Of a stretch of DNA of 64,000 nucleotides, positions 1 through 11,700 are shown piece by piece; positions within the stretch are counted from its first letter, which is position 1; each line of letters opens with the position of its first letter. The position numbers were made by a program, and so were the translations under genes. Below the pieces are notes generated by a model. That model worked only from the letters and a program-made list of their open reading frames with translations, was not told the DNA's origin and did not search any database. Source of the DNA: Opitutia bacterium Tous-C4FEB (GTDB lineage Bacteria; Verrucomicrobiota; Verrucomicrobiia; Opitutales; Opitutaceae); the NCBI GenBank assembly GCA_002304445.1, contig NEVA01000016.1, positions 28,684-92,683 of the forward strand, read 5' to 3'.

Positions 1-1138
1 CCAAGCCGGCGGCTTTCGCCTTGGCTACGAGGGCTCGCAAGACTGGGACCTCGCCCTGCGCGTCGTCAGCCTGATGCCTGATTTTTCGAAGATCCGCCAT
101 ATTCCGAAAGTTCTCTATCACTGGCGCGCGATTCCCGGCTCCACCGCCCTTCTCTCCAGCGAGAAGAATTATCCGGTCAAAGCCGCCCACAAAGCCCTCA
201 CCGATCACTTCGCCCGCCTCAAGCAGCCGGTGGAACTCATCCCCGTCCCCGGCGATCACTGGCGCGTCAAATATCCGCTGCCCGCCCAACCGCCGCTCGT
301 CTCGCTTCTCATCCCCACGCGCAACGGCCTGAAGTTTCTCAAAACCTGCGTCGACAGCATCCTCGAAAAAACAACTTACCCGAACTACGAGATCCTGATC
401 GTGGACAACGGTTCCGACGATCCCGCCACGCTCGATTATTTCAAAACGGTCGCCGTCAGTAAATCTGTCCGCGTCGTTCCCTTCAACGCTCCGTTCAATT
501 ACAGCGCGATCAACAACTTTGCGGCGAAGCAGGCCAACGGCACCATCCTCGGCCTGCTCAACAACGACCTTGAAGTCATCCACGCCGACTGGCTCGACGA
601 GATGGTGGCCCAAGCCTTGCGCCCGCAGATCGGCTGCGTCGGCGCGATGCTGTATTACCCCAACGACACCATCCAACACGCCGGCGTGATCATCGGCCTC
701 GGCGGCGTCGCCGGCCACGCCTTCCGCGATTTCCCCCGCAACACCGAAGGCGTCTTCAACCGCGCGCGTCTCGTCCAAAACTACGGCGCCGTCACCGCCG
801 CGTGTCTCGTTATCCGCAAAGAAGTCTTCGACCAGGTCGGTGGTCTCGACGAAAAATCTCTCGCCGTCGCCTTCAACGACGTCGACTTCTGCCTAAAAGT
901 CCGCGCCGCCGGTTACCTCAATCTCTGGACGCCGTTCGCCGAACTTTACCACCACGAATCGGCCAGCCGCGGCGTCGAAGACACGCCCGAGAAACATGAA
1001 CGTTTCCGCGGCGAGGTCGAGACGATGATGCAGCGTTGGGAGCAAGAGCTGAAGCACGACCCCGCCTACAATCCGAACCTCACGCTCGAATTGACCGACT
1101 TCACCCTCGCCGCGCCCCCGCGCCCCTGGGCGCCATAG
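1..1138 (+). CDS. Glycosyltransferase family 2, two-domain, 5' end outside window
   Basis: The reading frame is open from base 2, so the start lies upstream of the window. The first residues (YEGSQDWDLALR, around bases 26-61) are the typical end of one GT2 domain. A second, complete GT2 domain follows: it opens with PLVSLLIPTRNG near base 290, has the nucleotide-sugar/metal segment NNDLEV near base 560 and the acceptor-side FNDVDFCLKVR near base 875. The protein is therefore probably a two-domain polysaccharide-assembling glycosyltransferase acting at the inner face of the cytoplasmic membrane. The methyltransferase gene follows 40 bases downstream on the same strand. Donor and acceptor sugars cannot be told from sequence. 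Confidence 0.9.
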   Translation, partial: QAGGFRLGYEGSQDWDLALRVVSLMPDFSKIRHIPKVLYHWRAIPGSTALLSSEKNYPVKAAHKALTDHFARLKQPVELIPVPGDHWRVKYPLPAQPPLVSLLIPTRNGLKFLKTCVDSILEKTTYPNYEILIVDNGSDDPATLDYFKTVAVSKSVRVVPFNAPFNYSAINNFAAKQANGTILGLLNNDLEVIHADWLDEMVAQALRPQIGCVGAMLYYPNDTIQHAGVIIGLGGVAGHAFRDFPRNTEGVFNRARLVQNYGAVTAACLVIRKEVFDQVGGLDEKSLAVAFNDVDFCLKVRAAGYLNLWTPFAELYHHESASRGVEDTPEKHERFRGEVETMMQRWEQELKHDPAYNPNLTLELTDFTLAAPPRPWAP

Positions 1139-1178
1139 AGCCAAGTCGGATGCGCCTTTCCCGCCGAGCTGCCGCTCC

Positions 1179-2168
1179 ATGCTAGCTGCCCTCGACACCC
1201 CGCTCGCCGACGCTCCGTGCGACCCGCTCGCTCTACCGGTCGAGGGCTGGATCTACCTCGGCGCGGACCAGTCGAGCATCGTCTCTGTCGAGGCACTGCT
1301 CAACGGCGTCTCCATCGGTTCGACCACGCACCTCACTGTGCGCGCCGACGTCAACGCCACCCACGCCTTACCCCCGACGGCCGCCACGGCCTTTCGTTTC
1401 TTCGGCTACGCCGCCCAACCCAAATTCGGTGGCGCCGGTCGCTTCGCCGTCCTCGTGCACCTCAGGGACGGCGGCCCTCCCATCACGCTCGTCGAGCATT
1501 CAATTCACGTGATCTACCGGGACCACCGCCAGAATCCCTTCGGCGTTCTCCTCACGCCTGAGCTCATCGCCCTCCACAACCGCGAACACATCTACGGCTC
1601 CGGTCCCTCGCTCGCCGTCGGCAGCGGCGAGATGCTCACCCTTGCCCAACGCTACCTCGGACCACCTCCCCTCCGCGTGGTCGATGTCGGCTGCGGCCTC
1701 GGCTGGTATGGCACCCGACTCCGCGCCGCCGGCTACGACTGGCATGGCGCCGAGATGAAACCCACCGATTGCGCCGCCCTCGCCGCCGCCGGGTTGCCGC
1801 ACACCCAGGTTGACGGTTCCGGCCTGCCGTTCACCGACGGCGCATTCGACGCCGCACTGTGCATCGAAGTGCTCGAACACATCGCCGAGCCCCGCGCCTT
1901 CCTCGCCGAGATCCGTCGCGTCGCCCCCGGCCGGCTGATCGTCTCCGTGCCCAACGCCGAGCTCATCGCCTACCTGCACGACTACCTCGCGGTGCCGTGG
2001 CACATGCTCGAGGCCGACCATAAAAATTTCTTCACGCGCTGGAGCCTGGGCGCGTTGCTCCGCGAGTTTTACCCTCACGTCGAGGTCGGTTTTCACACCG
2101 TCCATCCGCTCAAGACCCCCGAGGGCACCCCAGCCTACTACAATCTGTTCGCCGTCGCCCGGTCCTGA
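1179..2168 (+). CDS. Class I SAM-dependent methyltransferase with N-terminal beta-rich domain
   Basis: 329 aa starting at an ATG. About 110 residues of apparent beta-sandwich come first. The SAM-binding motif VVDVGCGLGWYG lies around residues 167-178, the acidic ribose-binding segment (HGAEM) about 20 residues later, and the post-motif CIEVLEHIAEP near residue 228. The fold is that of Methyltransf_11/23 enzymes. It sits between a GT2 gene and a membrane-protein gene (5 bases to the next start), so a glycan-modifying methylation is the likely role. The substrate is unknown. The N-terminal extension may bind the glycan, but that is a guess. Confidence 0.85.
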   Translation: MLAALDTPLADAPCDPLALPVEGWIYLGADQSSIVSVEALLNGVSIGSTTHLTVRADVNATHALPPTAATAFRFFGYAAQPKFGGAGRFAVLVHLRDGGPPITLVEHSIHVIYRDHRQNPFGVLLTPELIALHNREHIYGSGPSLAVGSGEMLTLAQRYLGPPPLRVVDVGCGLGWYGTRLRAAGYDWHGAEMKPTDCAALAAAGLPHTQVDGSGLPFTDGAFDAALCIEVLEHIAEPRAFLAEIRRVAPGRLIVSVPNAELIAYLHDYLAVPWHMLEADHKNFFTRWSLGALLREFYPHVEVGFHTVHPLKTPEGTPAYYNLFAVARS

Positions 2169-2173
2169 CCGTT

Positions 2174-4114
2174 TTGATCACGTCCCCCGCTTCGTCCGTG
2201 CTCAAAAAAATCTTCGCCACGTTCTCACCCGCCGTGTTCGCCTGCTGCCTGTTTGCGTTCATTCTCGGCGTGCGCTGGACCGTGTTTCACCGCTACGGCA
2301 TGACGATGCCCGAGTGGGATCAATGGGACGCCGAGGGCCTCCAGCTCCTCGCGCCGTGGTATAACAACGACCACTTTCTCCGCGCCCTTTTCACTCCGCA
2401 CAACGAGCACCGCGTCGTCCTCACCAAGCTCCTCAATCTCAGCCTCACCCTCGCCAACGGCCATTGGGACCAGCGCCTCGAAGCGGTGTGCAACGCCCTT
2501 TTCCCGGCGACGATCGCCGTCTCCTTTTTTATCCTCGCCCGTCTCCACCTCGACCGCCGTTGGCTCGCGCCGTTCACCGTCCTGCTCGGCTTCATTTTCG
2601 CTTTCCCGTTTGCGTGGCAAAACGTCCTCGGCGGCTTCCACTCACAGCAGTTTTTTCTGGTCGGTCTCGCTCTCATCGCCATCGCCATGTTGCCATTTAA
2701 CGCCCCGTTCTCCCGCCGCTGGTGGCTCGGCGCCGCCGCCGCCGCTCTCGGCCTGTTCAGTATGGCTTCCGGTCTCTTCGGCGCCGTCGTCGTCATCGGC
2801 CTAGTCGGCGTGCAATGGCTCCGGCGCGAGCGTACGTTCAACTCTGCTCTACCCACGCTCGTATTGGGCACCGCCGTCGCGCTGGCGGGCTGGTTCAGCC
2901 GCTACGAGTTTCCTCCGCACGATGTGCTGAAGGCGGAAAACTTCCGCGACTTCGCCTTCACGATCATCCAAAGCCTCCAGTGGCCCGCGCCGTCGAGTCC
3001 TTGGTTTGCCCTGATCCTTTGGCTGCCGTGGACCTGGCTCGTTTTCCGTGCCGTGTTTTCCCCGCGCCCGCTCACCGCTCCTTCCCGCGCGTTCGGCTAT
3101 TTCATTCTCGGCCTCGGCGTCTGGGTCTGGCTCCAGCTCGTCGCCACCGGTTACGCCCGCGGCGCCGGCGGCCCGGCGCCGGCCTCGCGCTACATCGACA
3201 CCTTGGTCTTCGGCATCATCGCCAACGCCCTTGCCCTCGTCTGGCTGGCCACTCCCGAGCTGCTGTCCCGCACCGCCCGCCGCATCCTCGCGATCGCCGC
3301 ACTCGCGTGGGTCGTTATCTTCGTTTGGGGTGCGCGATCCGAGCTCACCCGCATCTTCGTCATCGAGCTCCCGCCCGTGAAAGTCTACCACGACTACTGC
3401 GAGATCAACGTGCGCAACTATCTTTATACCGGCGACACCCAGCACCTTGATCACGACGAAATTCCCTACCCCGGCGCCGGTGCGTTTCTTGTTCGCATCG
3501 GCATCCCCGCCCTCCGCGCCGTGATGCCGGCCACGGTCCGCCCGCCCCTGCCCATCACCGCCGGGCGTTCCACCTTCGCCCCGTCCGATCCGAAGAATCT
3601 CGACCTTCCTGCCCCCGGGCTTTCCCCGTCCACCTATCCGCTGATCTATCGTCAAACGTGGGGCTCCTTCGCCGCCGACGCCGCCTCCAACCCCCGTGAG
3701 TTCACCAGCGCCCCCATTCGGGCTCCTTTGGGTGCTTGGTTAAAATTTGAGACCGCCGGCGCGGCCGGCACCCCGGGCACCACCCTTGAACTGCGCGACG
3801 CCGCCACCGGCATTCCTCTCGCCTCGATCGTCCCCGACCAGACTCCCGGCGACACGTGGCGGGCCGCTTACGTCCGCGCTCCCGCAGGTGCTTTCGTGAT
3901 CTACGCGCACACCCCCGACTCCGCCCGCTGGCTCGCCTTCTCCGAACCCATCGAGCTGGCCTCCGGCTCCTATTGGGCCTGGCAACTCACGAAAAACGGC
4001 CAACTCGTCGCCACGCTCGCGTTGGCCCTCGCCCTGCTAACCGCTGTCGCCGCCTTCGTCCTCCGCCGACTGCTTCCGATCTCTCAACCTTCATCGCTCA
4101 ACGCTCAACCTTAA
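2174..4114 (+). CDS. Polytopic membrane protein of the glycan cluster, unknown function
   Basis: 646 aa. The longest reading starts at a TTG only 5 bases after the methyltransferase stop; a GTG at 2198 (VLKKIF) is an alternative. There is an N-terminal membrane segment, roughly eight further hydrophobic helices between residues 90 and 400, a C-terminal globular part (about 400-610) and a last membrane helix near 617-637. The arrangement resembles GT-C type or YfhO-like polysaccharide membrane proteins, but I recognise no catalytic motif. It is followed at once (1 base) by adenine deaminase, so transcription may run on. Confidence 0.75.
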   Translation: MITSPASSVLKKIFATFSPAVFACCLFAFILGVRWTVFHRYGMTMPEWDQWDAEGLQLLAPWYNNDHFLRALFTPHNEHRVVLTKLLNLSLTLANGHWDQRLEAVCNALFPATIAVSFFILARLHLDRRWLAPFTVLLGFIFAFPFAWQNVLGGFHSQQFFLVGLALIAIAMLPFNAPFSRRWWLGAAAAALGLFSMASGLFGAVVVIGLVGVQWLRRERTFNSALPTLVLGTAVALAGWFSRYEFPPHDVLKAENFRDFAFTIIQSLQWPAPSSPWFALILWLPWTWLVFRAVFSPRPLTAPSRAFGYFILGLGVWVWLQLVATGYARGAGGPAPASRYIDTLVFGIIANALALVWLATPELLSRTARRILAIAALAWVVIFVWGARSELTRIFVIELPPVKVYHDYCEINVRNYLYTGDTQHLDHDEIPYPGAGAFLVRIGIPALRAVMPATVRPPLPITAGRSTFAPSDPKNLDLPAPGLSPSTYPLIYRQTWGSFAADAASNPREFTSAPIRAPLGAWLKFETAGAAGTPGTTLELRDAATGIPLASIVPDQTPGDTWRAAYVRAPAGAFVIYAHTPDSARWLAFSEPIELASGSYWAWQLTKNGQLVATLALALALLTAVAAFVLRRLLPISQPSSLNAQP

Positions 4115-4115
4115 G

Positions 4116-5963
4116 ATGTCCCTTACCCGTTTCTCCGTCGCCCCGCTCCACACGCTCACCCGCACCCTCGCCGCCGTCGCGATGGGCCGCGAACTCCCCG
4201 ATCAAGTCCTCACCGGCGCACGCCTGCTTTCAACTTACACCGAGCGCCTCCACGCCGACCGCGAGATCTGGCTGAAGGCCGGCCGCATCGCCGCCGTCAA
4301 ACCCGCCGGCACCGCCAGAAAAATTTTCCCGAAGCTCGCCCGCGCCAAATTCTTCGATGCTGCCGGCGGCATCCTCGCCCCCGGCCTCGTCGATCCGCAC
4401 ATCCACATCGAGAGCTCGATGATGACCGCGTGCGCCTACGCCGAGGGCGCTCTGCTCAACGGCACGACGACGATTTTCTGCGACAGCCATGAAATCGGCA
4501 ACGTCTGCGACTCCGCCGGCATCGAGTGGATGCTGGAGGATGCCCGCCAAGCCCCGCTCTCCATTTTCCTCACGGTCCCCTCCACCGTGCCCGCGACCTC
4601 GCCCCAATTCGAAACCGCCGGCGGCGATCTCACCGCCGCCAAAATCGGCAAGCTCTTCGACCGCTACCCGGAGGCCGTGGCCCTCGGCGAGAAAATGGAC
4701 TTCGTCCAAGTCGCCATGGGCGACCCTCGCAGCCACGCGATCATGGCCGCCGCCCTCAAACGCGGCCGCCCCATCTGCGGCCACATCTACGGCCGCGAAT
4801 TCGTCACCGCCGGCGCCGCCTCCGGCATCACCGACACCCACGAAGCCATCGACCGCGAGATCGGCGACGATTTCCTTGAAGCCGGCGTTTGGATCTTCCT
4901 CCGCGGCGGCCCGCCCACGACTCCTTGGCACTCGCTCCCCCACGCGATCAAGGCCGTCACCGAGCTCGGCGCCAACCCCAAGCGCGTCTGCGTCTGCACC
5001 GATGACCGCGACGCCGATGATCTTTTCCTTTTCGGCCTCGACTGGGTTGCCCGCCAAGCCGTCGTCGCCGGCCTCAAACCCACGACAGCATGGAGCTTGG
5101 GTTCCCTCCACCCCGCCACCCGCTACGGTATGGACGGCGAGATCGGCGGCCTCGCTCCGGCCCGCCGGGCCGACATCGTCCTGCTCAACGACGCCCTCGA
5201 GCCCCAATGCACCTGGTATGGCGGCGAACTCGTCGTCAAAAACCGCAAGATCACGCCGCTGCTCGATCGCGCCCTTTCAAAACGCTACCGCTACCCCCGC
5301 GCGGCCTACCAAACGGTCAAGCTTCCCGCCAAAAAGCTCACTCTCACCCCCGCGCTCCCGACCGCTCCCGTCACCGCCAACGTCATCCGCACCGCTCTCC
5401 CCGGCATCATCCTCTTCCACGAAAAAGTCGCTCTCGCCCCGAAGCCCGGCGAGACGTGGGCCGATCTCTTCACCCAGCATCGCCTGTGCTTTGTTACGAT
5501 CGTCGAGCGCCACGGCAAATCCGGCGCCGTCGCCCACGGTCTGCTCCAAGACTTCAACCTCAAGGCCGGCGCCGTCGCCAGCTCGGTCGGCCACGATGCC
5601 CACAACATCATCCTCGCCGGCACCAACGAGGCCGACCTCCAACTCGCCCTCGCCACCGTCAAAAAACTGCGTGGCGGCGTCTGCGTCGTCCGCGACGGTA
5701 AAGTTCTCGCCCAAGTCGCCCTCCCGGTCGCCGGCCTCATTTCCGATCTTCGCGCCACCGCCGTGGCCAAGGAAACGACCAAGCTCAAGCAGGCGTGGTT
5801 GGCCGCCGGTTGCACTCTGCCTTACATGGGTTTCAACCTGATCCCGCTGTCGGTCATCCCGGAGATTCGCATCACCGACCGCGGCCTCGTCACCGTCCCG
5901 GGGATGCAGCAACTTCCGCTGTTCGAACCCGGAAGCATCGCCGCCCCCGGCCGCACCGCTTAA
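4116..5963 (+). CDS. ade: Adenine deaminase
   Basis: 615 aa, amidohydrolase superfamily. It should convert adenine to hypoxanthine and ammonia in purine salvage in the cytoplasm. The N-terminal metal-binding motif is [11 protein letters not shown] (His95, His97), followed by the family-typical block SHEIGNV (His125, Glu126). The C-terminal half shows the conserved adenine deaminase blocks [20 protein letters not shown] and [19 protein letters not shown], so the gene is full length. ATG start, 1 base after the upstream stop. The next gene is a TonB-dependent receptor 124 bases downstream, which raises the possibility of a purine-uptake link; nothing in the spacer looks like a purine riboswitch. 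Confidence 0.95.
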   Translation: MSLTRFSVAPLHTLTRTLAAVAMGRELPDQVLTGARLLSTYTERLHADREIWLKAGRIAAVKPAGTARKIFPKLARAKFFDAAGGILAPGLVDPHIHIESSMMTACAYAEGALLNGTTTIFCDSHEIGNVCDSAGIEWMLEDARQAPLSIFLTVPSTVPATSPQFETAGGDLTAAKIGKLFDRYPEAVALGEKMDFVQVAMGDPRSHAIMAAALKRGRPICGHIYGREFVTAGAASGITDTHEAIDREIGDDFLEAGVWIFLRGGPPTTPWHSLPHAIKAVTELGANPKRVCVCTDDRDADDLFLFGLDWVARQAVVAGLKPTTAWSLGSLHPATRYGMDGEIGGLAPARRADIVLLNDALEPQCTWYGGELVVKNRKITPLLDRALSKRYRYPRAAYQTVKLPAKKLTLTPALPTAPVTANVIRTALPGIILFHEKVALAPKPGETWADLFTQHRLCFVTIVERHGKSGAVAHGLLQDFNLKAGAVASSVGHDAHNIILAGTNEADLQLALATVKKLRGGVCVVRDGKVLAQVALPVAGLISDLRATAVAKETTKLKQAWLAAGCTLPYMGFNLIPLSVIPEIRITDRGLVTVPGMQQLPLFEPGSIAAPGRTA

Positions 5964-6087
5964 GGAGCACAAACTGACCCCTGCGCCCGCTCCGGGTCTG
6001 CACCCGTCCTGACATCATCCCGAAAAAAATCCTCGGACAGTGGCACATCGTGTGCTTTTCCTTTCACGCCTACGCACACACCAAACC

Positions 6088-8496
6088 ATGATTAAAAACA
6101 AACTTCACGCCCTGCTCGCGGCCCTCGCGACTGCCGGTCTTTCCGCACCGCTCGCGGCCCAAACCGCTCCTGCACCCGCCGCCGCCACCGACGCCGTTCG
6201 CATGGAAAAATTCGAAGTCAGCGACGTGCCCATCGAGCAGCAAATCGTTCCCACGTCCCGCCCTTTCAATTCCGTCTTCGGGATCGACCGCAGCATTTTG
6301 GATACGCCGCGCAACGTCACCATCATCTCCCGCGAGCAGCTCACCGCCATCAACATCCAAGATGTGCGCGACTTCTCCAAACTCACCGCCAGCTCCTACA
6401 CCCGGAGCAATTTCGGCGCCCCCACCACCCCCGACATCCGCACGCAGATCGCCGACACCTACTCGAACGGCATGCGCATCGGCCTTTCGAGCAACGGCAA
6501 CGGCATGCCCGTGAACTTCAACGCCGTTGAATCGGTCAACATCGTCAAGGGTCCTGCCACCGCCGTTTACGGTGCCTCCCAATATGTCGGCGGCTACGCC
6601 GACTACGTGACCAAGCGCCCTTCCTTCGACAGCCGCAAGGGCACCGTCTCGGTCACCATCGGTTCCTACGATCAATACCGCTGGACCGCCGACTACAACG
6701 TTCCCGTCGATGCCAAGACCGCCTACCGCGTCAGCTACTCCGGCGAACAGTCCGGCAGCTACTACGTCGATGGCCACAAGAACACGCAGGCCCTCTACGC
6801 CGCCCTCACCCACCGCGCGAGCGACAAGTACGAGATCTTCGTGAACTCCGAAGCCTTCTACGGCGACTACGTCGAGAACTTCGGCATCAACCGCGTCACC
6901 CAGGACCTCATCGACAACGGCAACTACATCACCGGCGTGAACAACAATCCGGCGCCGAACTTCTCCGGCGGCGCCTTCCTTGGTTACCGCGACTCCACCG
7001 GCGCTCCGATCACGTTCTCCAATATCAACGTCGTCGCCGGCACGCCCGCCCCTATCTCCGATCCGCAGAATTCCCGCTGGGTTGTTTCCGGCTTTCCCGC
7101 GGTCAACCGTATCACCGTCGGACCCACCGTTAAGATCGACCGCAGCAACCGCACGCTGAAACCCGGCGACCATTCCTTCGGTTTCAGTTACAACGGCCAA
7201 GCGATCCAGACCTTCACCCCGTCGCCCGACTTCGCGATCGGCAACAACAGCTTCCTCCGCTACGTCCGCCGCAGCACCCTGTCCTCCTACTCCTACTCCG
7301 AGATCATCGACCCAAGCTGGAGCTTCGAGAATCGCACCGAGTTCCGCGTCACCAAGGGCGCCTTTTCGTCCAACAGCGGTCTCGGCCTTCGCTACCAATA
7401 CGTCGCCGCGTTCAACGATTTCTTCAACGAACCCGCCAACGTCTGGGACCTGACGAAAGACCACAATTTCATCAACTACTTCAACTCGGTAAACTCGCCG
7501 AGCCCGTTTACTCAAGTCCCCGTCCCCGGCTGGTCCGGCCGCTACTACACGCCCGACAACGGCGACTCCGGCGAATCCAAGGTCTTTACGACCTCCGCCT
7601 TCAGCCAGAATAGCTACAAGGTAAACGACCAACTCACCCTCGACGCCGGTGCCCGGGTCGACCTGATGTCGATCAAGTATCGCGATTTCGCCGGCTTCCT
7701 CCCCGGTGACAGCGTCATCGTCGGCCTGCCGAACTACAACCTGAGCGCCAGCTACAAAGTCACCAAAGACCTCGGCACCTACGTCACCTACAACTACAGC
7801 CAGAATCCGGTCGGCGCAGTCGGCAACGGCGGCGGTTTCACCACCGGCGGTAACCGCAACTTCTCCAACGCCGCCCTCCGCGGCGAGGCGATCCTCACCG
7901 AGGCCGGAGCTAAGTATTCCTTCGGCGGCGGCAAGGGCTTCATCGGCGGCGCAATCTTCCAGCAAAACCGCGAGCAGCTCCAACTGGACCGCTCGGTCCG
8001 GAAGTTTGAAACCAAGGGCTTCGAGGTCGAAGTGAACTACCAGCCCACCAAGAATCTCTACACCACCTTCGGCTACTCCTACCTCGACTCCGTCGTCAAC
8101 GGCGCCGAGTTCGATGTCGGCAACACCTCGCTCACGTCGCCCACCAGCCGCTACTTCATCTTGGCCCCCGGCAAAGACTATCGCCGCCAAGGCGTACCGC
8201 GGAATCTCTTCAACGCGAATACGACCTACAAGTTCACCAACGGCTTCGGTCTCACCGGCGGTATCGTCGCGACCAGCGATATCCTCAACAACGTCGTCGG
8301 CACCCTCGTGATTCCAGCGCAATACACGCTCGATGTCACCGGGTTCTACTCGACCAAGGAATACGAGGTCCGCCTCGCGATCATCAATGCCACCGACCAA
8401 AAAAATTGGAGCGCACCCAATGCCGTCTACGGCAACGAGTCCATCATCGCCGATCTCCCGATCCGCGCCGAGCTGACCCTCAAGCATAAATTCTAA
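6088..8496 (+). CDS. TonB-dependent receptor, siderophore-type plug
   Basis: 802 aa outer-membrane receptor. I chose the ATG at 6088 rather than a GTG at 6040 because it gives a clean signal peptide (MIKNKLHALLAALATAGLSAPLAAQ). A TonB-box-like stretch (MEKFEVSDVP) is followed by the plug domain (RNVTIISREQL, then ESVNIVKGPATAVYGASQYVGG), then beta-barrel strands with many aromatic residues, ending in LTLKHKF, which has the terminal Phe typical of outer-membrane insertion. It needs TonB/ExbBD encoded elsewhere. The ligand is unknown; location after ade suggests but does not prove a purine or nucleoside substrate. A strong terminator follows. Confidence 0.92.
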   Translation: MIKNKLHALLAALATAGLSAPLAAQTAPAPAAATDAVRMEKFEVSDVPIEQQIVPTSRPFNSVFGIDRSILDTPRNVTIISREQLTAINIQDVRDFSKLTASSYTRSNFGAPTTPDIRTQIADTYSNGMRIGLSSNGNGMPVNFNAVESVNIVKGPATAVYGASQYVGGYADYVTKRPSFDSRKGTVSVTIGSYDQYRWTADYNVPVDAKTAYRVSYSGEQSGSYYVDGHKNTQALYAALTHRASDKYEIFVNSEAFYGDYVENFGINRVTQDLIDNGNYITGVNNNPAPNFSGGAFLGYRDSTGAPITFSNINVVAGTPAPISDPQNSRWVVSGFPAVNRITVGPTVKIDRSNRTLKPGDHSFGFSYNGQAIQTFTPSPDFAIGNNSFLRYVRRSTLSSYSYSEIIDPSWSFENRTEFRVTKGAFSSNSGLGLRYQYVAAFNDFFNEPANVWDLTKDHNFINYFNSVNSPSPFTQVPVPGWSGRYYTPDNGDSGESKVFTTSAFSQNSYKVNDQLTLDAGARVDLMSIKYRDFAGFLPGDSVIVGLPNYNLSASYKVTKDLGTYVTYNYSQNPVGAVGNGGGFTTGGNRNFSNAALRGEAILTEAGAKYSFGGGKGFIGGAIFQQNREQLQLDRSVRKFETKGFEVEVNYQPTKNLYTTFGYSYLDSVVNGAEFDVGNTSLTSPTSRYFILAPGKDYRRQGVPRNLFNANTTYKFTNGFGLTGGIVATSDILNNVVGTLVIPAQYTLDVTGFYSTKEYEVRLAIINATDQKNWSAPNAVYGNESIIADLPIRAELTLKHKF

Positions 8497-8515
8497 CCGG
8501 CTCCCGCCGTCCCCC

Positions 8516-8546
8516 AAGGCCGCCCCTCACCGGGCGGCCTTTTTTG
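8516..8546 (+). terminator. Rho-independent terminator after the TonB receptor
   Basis: A 10-bp perfect stem (8516-8525 with 8532-8541), a 6-base loop and a T-run, starting 20 bases after the receptor stop. Confidence 0.9.
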
Positions 8547-8569
8547 TAGGCGCGGGTTTACCCGCGATC
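8546..8569. repeat. Short palindromic intergenic element (CGCGGG-TTTA-CCCGCG)
   Basis: A 6-bp perfect stem (8551-8556 with 8561-8566) around a 4-base loop, with the flank GTAGG on the left. It has no T-run, so it is not a terminator. A similar stem with a different loop lies at 17925-17940. Confidence 0.55.
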
Positions 8570-8716
8570 TCGTTCGTCGCCGTCGTCCGTCACGCCCCAA
8601 GCCTGGCCCCCCAGTCGCCCTCCCCAATGCCCACCCACGCCCTTTCTCGCACCCGGCTGGCGGAGAGATAATTTCTTGTCGCGCCTGCGCCGCTTCCCCG
8701 ACACTTCGGCCTCCGG

Positions 8717-11700
8717 ATGAAGTCTTTTCTATCGCTGCCCAACCTTCTCGCCGCCGCTCTCTTGAGCATCGTCGTCTCCATCCCGTTTCTGCCCTTCGCC
8801 GCTCCGGTCAAGACCCAGTTCCGCTTCGAAATCACCGCCACGAACGCCACCGCCGCTCTGCCCCAGCTTTTCTTCGATGTCGGCCGCGGGATCAACGAAG
8901 CTGACTCCGCCCGCGAAAGCCTCGTTGGCGGGACGGCTCCTCAGGTCCTGAGCTTTCCCCTGCCGGCCGGCGACTATCGCGGGTTCCGCCTCGATCCGCT
9001 TGATCGCGCCGGCAAGATCACCCTCACGCAGGCCCTCATTCGCGGCGCCGACGGCCGGGTCGTGCGCCGCTTCGCCCCGGATGACTTCGTCCCCGAAAAC
9101 CAAATCGCGACCCGATCCGTCCAGGGCGAAACCCTCGAACTCGTGACCGAGCCGGCTGCCATCGATCCCATCTTGGGATTGAAGGTCGCGGCTCCTTTCA
9201 CGCTTCAGTCCAGCCTCTCTGAAAACCTTCGCTCCCTCGCCCTGCGGGCGTTGCCCACCTTGGCCGTTCTGCTAGGTCTGGTTTGGTTGTTCCGCCGCTC
9301 GCTCGACCGATTCAGTCGCGTCTGGACTTGGCTCGCCGCCCGCCCGGCCCGCGCCGTCGCAATCGGCGCGGTCATCGCCGTCGTCGCCAGCAGCTACCCG
9401 GTCATCTTTCTCGGCAAAAGCATCGTCGCACCCAACAACGGCACGCTCCTGCTTTACGAAGATTTCCCCACGCTCCCCGGTTATCGCGACCGCGCGGTCG
9501 GGGCTCACTCTGGCGCCGATATCGGCGCGATTATGTGGCAACATATCCCGCTTTCCATGCTCCAGCACGAAGCGCTTTTCCGCGACGGAGAGCTCCCACT
9601 CTGGAACCGCTACAACTCCGCGGGCACCGTCCATTTGGGCCAAGGTCAATCGATGTTCGGCGACCCGTTGCATTTTTTCGTGATCGCAGCCAACGGCGCG
9701 ACGTGGGCGTGGGACCTCAAATACCTCGCCGCAAAATGGCTGCTCGCCTGCGGCCTTGGTCTTTGCGTGCTGCGTCTCACCAGCCACCTGCCCGCCGCGT
9801 TGCTCGTCGCTTTCGCCGCCAACTTCGTGGGCTTTTTTCCATTCCGGCTGAACCACCCGGCATTTTTCAGTTTCTGCTATGCGCCGTGGGTGCTCTACGC
9901 TTGGTTGCGGATTGCCTCAGCTCCACACTGGACCGGCGCCGCCCGCTGGTCTGCCGCGCTCGTCCTCGCCAACTGGACCCTCATGAACAGCGGCACGGTG
10001 AAGGAGGCTTACATGTTGCTGCTTACGCTCAACTTCGCCGGAGCCTGCGCTCTGCTGGTTTCGTTACTCGCCCCACGGGAGCGCATGCTGCGCTTCGGTC
10101 TCGCCGGCGTGGCCGGGATAATTCTCATCTGCCTGTCAGCTCCGGTCTGGCTCACCTTTCTCGACGCGCTGAAAAACTCCTACACCGGCTACAACGTCCC
10201 CACCGCATTCCAACTGCCACCGAGTCTCGGCTTGGGTTTCTTCGACGAAATTCTGCTGCGCCCATTCTGGGTGAACGAGACGGTCTACAATCCCTCGGCC
10301 AACTTTCTCGTTCTTACCGGTGTACTCGCTTTTTTGGTCTATTTGCGCGGCGCCGTCGTAAATCGGCTCGTCCTCGGTCTTGCTTTCGCGGCCGTGCTCC
10401 CGGGGTCGATCGTCTTTGGTTTGATTCCGCCACTCTGGATAGCCCAACTCCCGTTCCTCGGTAACGTTTCACACATCGATAACTCCTTCGGGGTTGGCCT
10501 CATTTTGCTGTTGATCGTGCTGGCGGGCGTCGGTTTCGCCGCAGCGTCCGCCCGCCTCGCACGGCCCGAGGGTCGCGGCGATCTCGCCATCGCCAGCCTG
10601 TTGTTATTCGCCTTGGTTTTACCCTACATCGCCCACCGGCAGACCATCCAGCGCAGCACCTATTCCTACCTGCACTGGGGCCAGACGCTCCCCTACAGCC
10701 CGTTCGTCTGGGGCAGCTTGCTCGTCCTCCTCGTCGCGGCCGTCGGGTTCATGCTCGTCTCGCGTCGCATCCTCACCCGGGGCCCCTCGACTGCGACCGT
10801 GCTCGTCGCCGTCACCTGCATCACCGTCATGCTCTGGCGCCACGGTTGGCACGCCGGAGTCGGCTTTGAGGGCCGAGTCGTCGCCCCGATGGTCCGCGCC
10901 GATTTCCACGCCAAATCTCCCGCAATCGGAGCCCTGCGTGCTGATCAAAAAAACGAACCCAGCCGCGCGTTCGGTTTTCAGGGCAACTTCTTCCCGGGAT
11001 GGACTGGCGTCTACCGCCTCGAGGGCATCCACGGCCCAGATGCCTTGGTCAACCCCCGCTTTCGGGAACTGATCGAAGCCTGCGGCTTCGAACGCATCTG
11101 GGATTGGCGCCTCTATCAGGAATTTTCGAAATTTCCTCCGCTGCATCGTTTCTACGACGTTCTCAACGTCCGCCACTACCTCGACTACCGGAGCAACCAA
11201 GGCCTGCTCGGCGCTCAGTTGACGCCCGTCTTCATCGGCGACCTCGACGTCTACCGCAGCGAAACCACCTGGCCTCGCGCCTTCTTCACCGACCGCCTTG
11301 CCCCCTACGCCACCCCCAAAGACTTCGCCCAACTCATCGCCTCGGGCGACGGCCGCCCCTTTGCCGCCATGCAGAGCAATGATCCGCTCTTTCGCCGCGA
11401 AATCCCCACCGAACTCGCCAGTCGCACGGTCACTCCCGCCCGCAATTACCGGCTTACCGCCAACACAACCGCTCTCGAAATCGACGCTTCCGGACCCGGC
11501 CTGGTGGTGCTCACCGAGGCCTGGCTTGATCGAGATTTCCGCGTCACTCTTAACGGCCGGCGCGTTGATTATCTGCGCGTCAACCACGCCTTCAAAGGCG
11601 TTGTCATCCCCTCTGCCGGTTCGCATCGCATCGAGTTCACCTATCGCCCCCGTCGCTTCGCCCTCTCGCTCAATCTCGCCGGGCTCGGCCTGATCCTCTT

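Noticed and set aside
5964..6087. Possible purine riboswitch between ade and the receptor gene
   Set aside because: No three-way junction with the conserved purine-aptamer loops is visible in the 124 bases.
6070..8517. Long open frame (about 815 codons) on the minus strand opposite the TonB receptor
   Set aside because: It is the antisense of a clear receptor gene; the product is a Gly/Val/Asp-rich sequence without domains, as expected from codon bias in high-GC DNA.
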